From Alteromonas pelagimontana (GTDB lineage Bacteria; Pseudomonadota; Gammaproteobacteria; Enterobacterales; Alteromonadaceae): a stretch of 64,000 nucleotides of DNA. Location of the stretch: NCBI RefSeq assembly GCF_002499975.2, contig NZ_CP052766.1, forward strand, positions 2,232,001 through 2,296,000, given 5' to 3'. The position numbers and the translations under genes are program-made. Shown here in pieces: positions 63,372 through 64,000 of the stretch (position 1 is its first letter; each line of letters begins with the position of its first letter). The notes beneath the pieces are model-generated. The model made no database searches and was not told where the DNA came from. It worked only from the letters and a program-made list of their open reading frames with translations.

Positions 63372-64000
63372 ATGACAGCAAAATACGTAACAGGGGCCGT
63401 AATTGCCGCCTCTTTGCTGATTGGGTGTTCAGCAAAAGAAGATAATGAAAAGCTGCAGTTTTCAGTTAAAAATCCCGCGCAGGGAAGTTCGCTTCCTCAG
63501 CTTGTGTCCCTTTCTGCCAGCGACGTGCAGGGGAGTGGAGGCAAATCATTAGTGGCATCTAAGTTCCCTTCTGAATGGGTGACTGATAACCAGGGAAAGC
63601 GTACATTAAATGTGCTGATAGAATCGAAGCCGGGGCAAACTCAAGCGCTTGAACTGGCATCCGACGGCGTAGAGACAAAAGATGTCGCCTACGCGGAATT
63701 AGCGGTCAGGCAAGGTGGAAAATGGGAAGGAAAGAGTTACGAAGCCGATGGTTTTACTTTTAAAAATGTTAAAATTTTCACCTCGCCAGCGCAGTTAACC
63801 GACCATTCCTATTATCTGCGTTATGAAGGGCCGGGCTGGGAAAACGACCTCATTGGTTACCGTCTTTATCTTGATTGGCGTAACGGTATCGATATTTTTG
63901 TGAAAACGGGTAACGAACCTGTGCTTTCTGAAGTCGGACAGGATGGCTACGACAGCTACCATGAGCTCACAGAATGGGGCGCAGATGCGTTAAAAGTAGG
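63372..64000 (+). CDS. DUF4861-family lipoprotein of the pectin locus (cut by the window end)
   Basis: 209 codons are visible and the frame stays open to the window edge. ATG 63372 follows GGAGTTAGCA. Lipobox LIGC (Cys19). A bacterial Ig-like stretch is followed by the blocks YAELAVRQGGKWEG, YLRYEGPGWENDLIGYRLYLDWRN and IDIFVKTG, which I recognise as the DUF4861 pattern. Members occur in pectin and alginate loci, but their activity is not known to me. It shares operator 4 with kduD and is thus probably induced by pectin products. Confidence 0.82.
   Translation, partial: MTAKYVTGAVIAASLLIGCSAKEDNEKLQFSVKNPAQGSSLPQLVSLSASDVQGSGGKSLVASKFPSEWVTDNQGKRTLNVLIESKPGQTQALELASDGVETKDVAYAELAVRQGGKWEGKSYEADGFTFKNVKIFTSPAQLTDHSYYLRYEGPGWENDLIGYRLYLDWRNGIDIFVKTGNEPVLSEVGQDGYDSYHELTEWGADALKV

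Noticed and set aside
1..64000. Search by eye for CRISPR arrays, tRNA or rRNA genes, prophage, integrases and insertion sequences
   Set aside because: None found that I could support.

Overview
The window looks like a chromosomal stretch of a marine gammaproteobacterium of the Alteromonadaceae (Alteromonas-like). This rests on protein content and style: three large TonB-dependent receptors, a PhoX phosphatase, M3 and DPP-IV lipoprotein peptidases, a stand-alone SecDF, YcjX/YcjF, and a large pectin-utilisation locus with a TRAP transporter. The genus is an inference. I see no rRNA, tRNA, CRISPR, phage or insertion-sequence genes.

Region 1 (1-4.4 kb) is a zinc-acquisition locus. A His-rich ZnuD-like receptor and the start of a lipoprotein gene run leftward; a ZrgA-like protein, a Zur-type repressor and a MerC-like membrane protein run rightward. 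The divergent promoter holds two identical 17-bp Zur-box-like copies. A remnant resembling the C-terminus of a DUF1826 protein follows.

Region 2 (4.6-26.6 kb) is mostly housekeeping: PhoX, an M3 oligopeptidase, a four-gene Opp/Nik-type ABC importer with 4-nt overlaps at each junction, an unrecognised 370-aa protein, a small protein next to SecDF, an NhaP2-type antiporter, a DPP-IV peptidase, a DUF900 hydrolase and an aaeXAB-like efflux operon.

Region 3 (26.7-38.7 kb) holds a gluconate module (GntP permease, gluconokinase, LacI regulator with recognisable operators), an Oar-like TonB receptor, ycjX-ycjF, a ThrE-type exporter and a cation/proton antiporter. Three intergenic copies of a palindromic dispersed repeat lie at 13.4, 30.0 and 35.9 kb.

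Region 4 (38.9-64.0 kb) is a nearly complete pectin-utilisation locus. A leftward operon encodes GH105, GH43, an esterase, GH28 and CE8 pectinesterase. Opposite it lie a TonB receptor and two tandem CE12 acetylesterases. A second leftward operon encodes UxaA, UxaC, a UxuB-like reductase, Eda, KdgK and a PL1 pectate lyase whose reading frame is broken by a single-base frameshift. A LacI regulator follows, then a third leftward operon of KduD, KduI and TRAP DctP-DctQ-DctM, and a divergent DUF4861 lipoprotein cut by the window end. Four copies of the palindrome TGCYACCGGTRGCA lie exactly in the promoter regions of these units and define a likely local LacI regulon. Together the genes would demethylate, deacetylate and cleave pectin outside or at the cell surface, import the products by the TonB receptor and TRAP system, and convert unsaturated and saturated uronates to 2-keto-3-deoxygluconate, then pyruvate and glyceraldehyde-3-phosphate.
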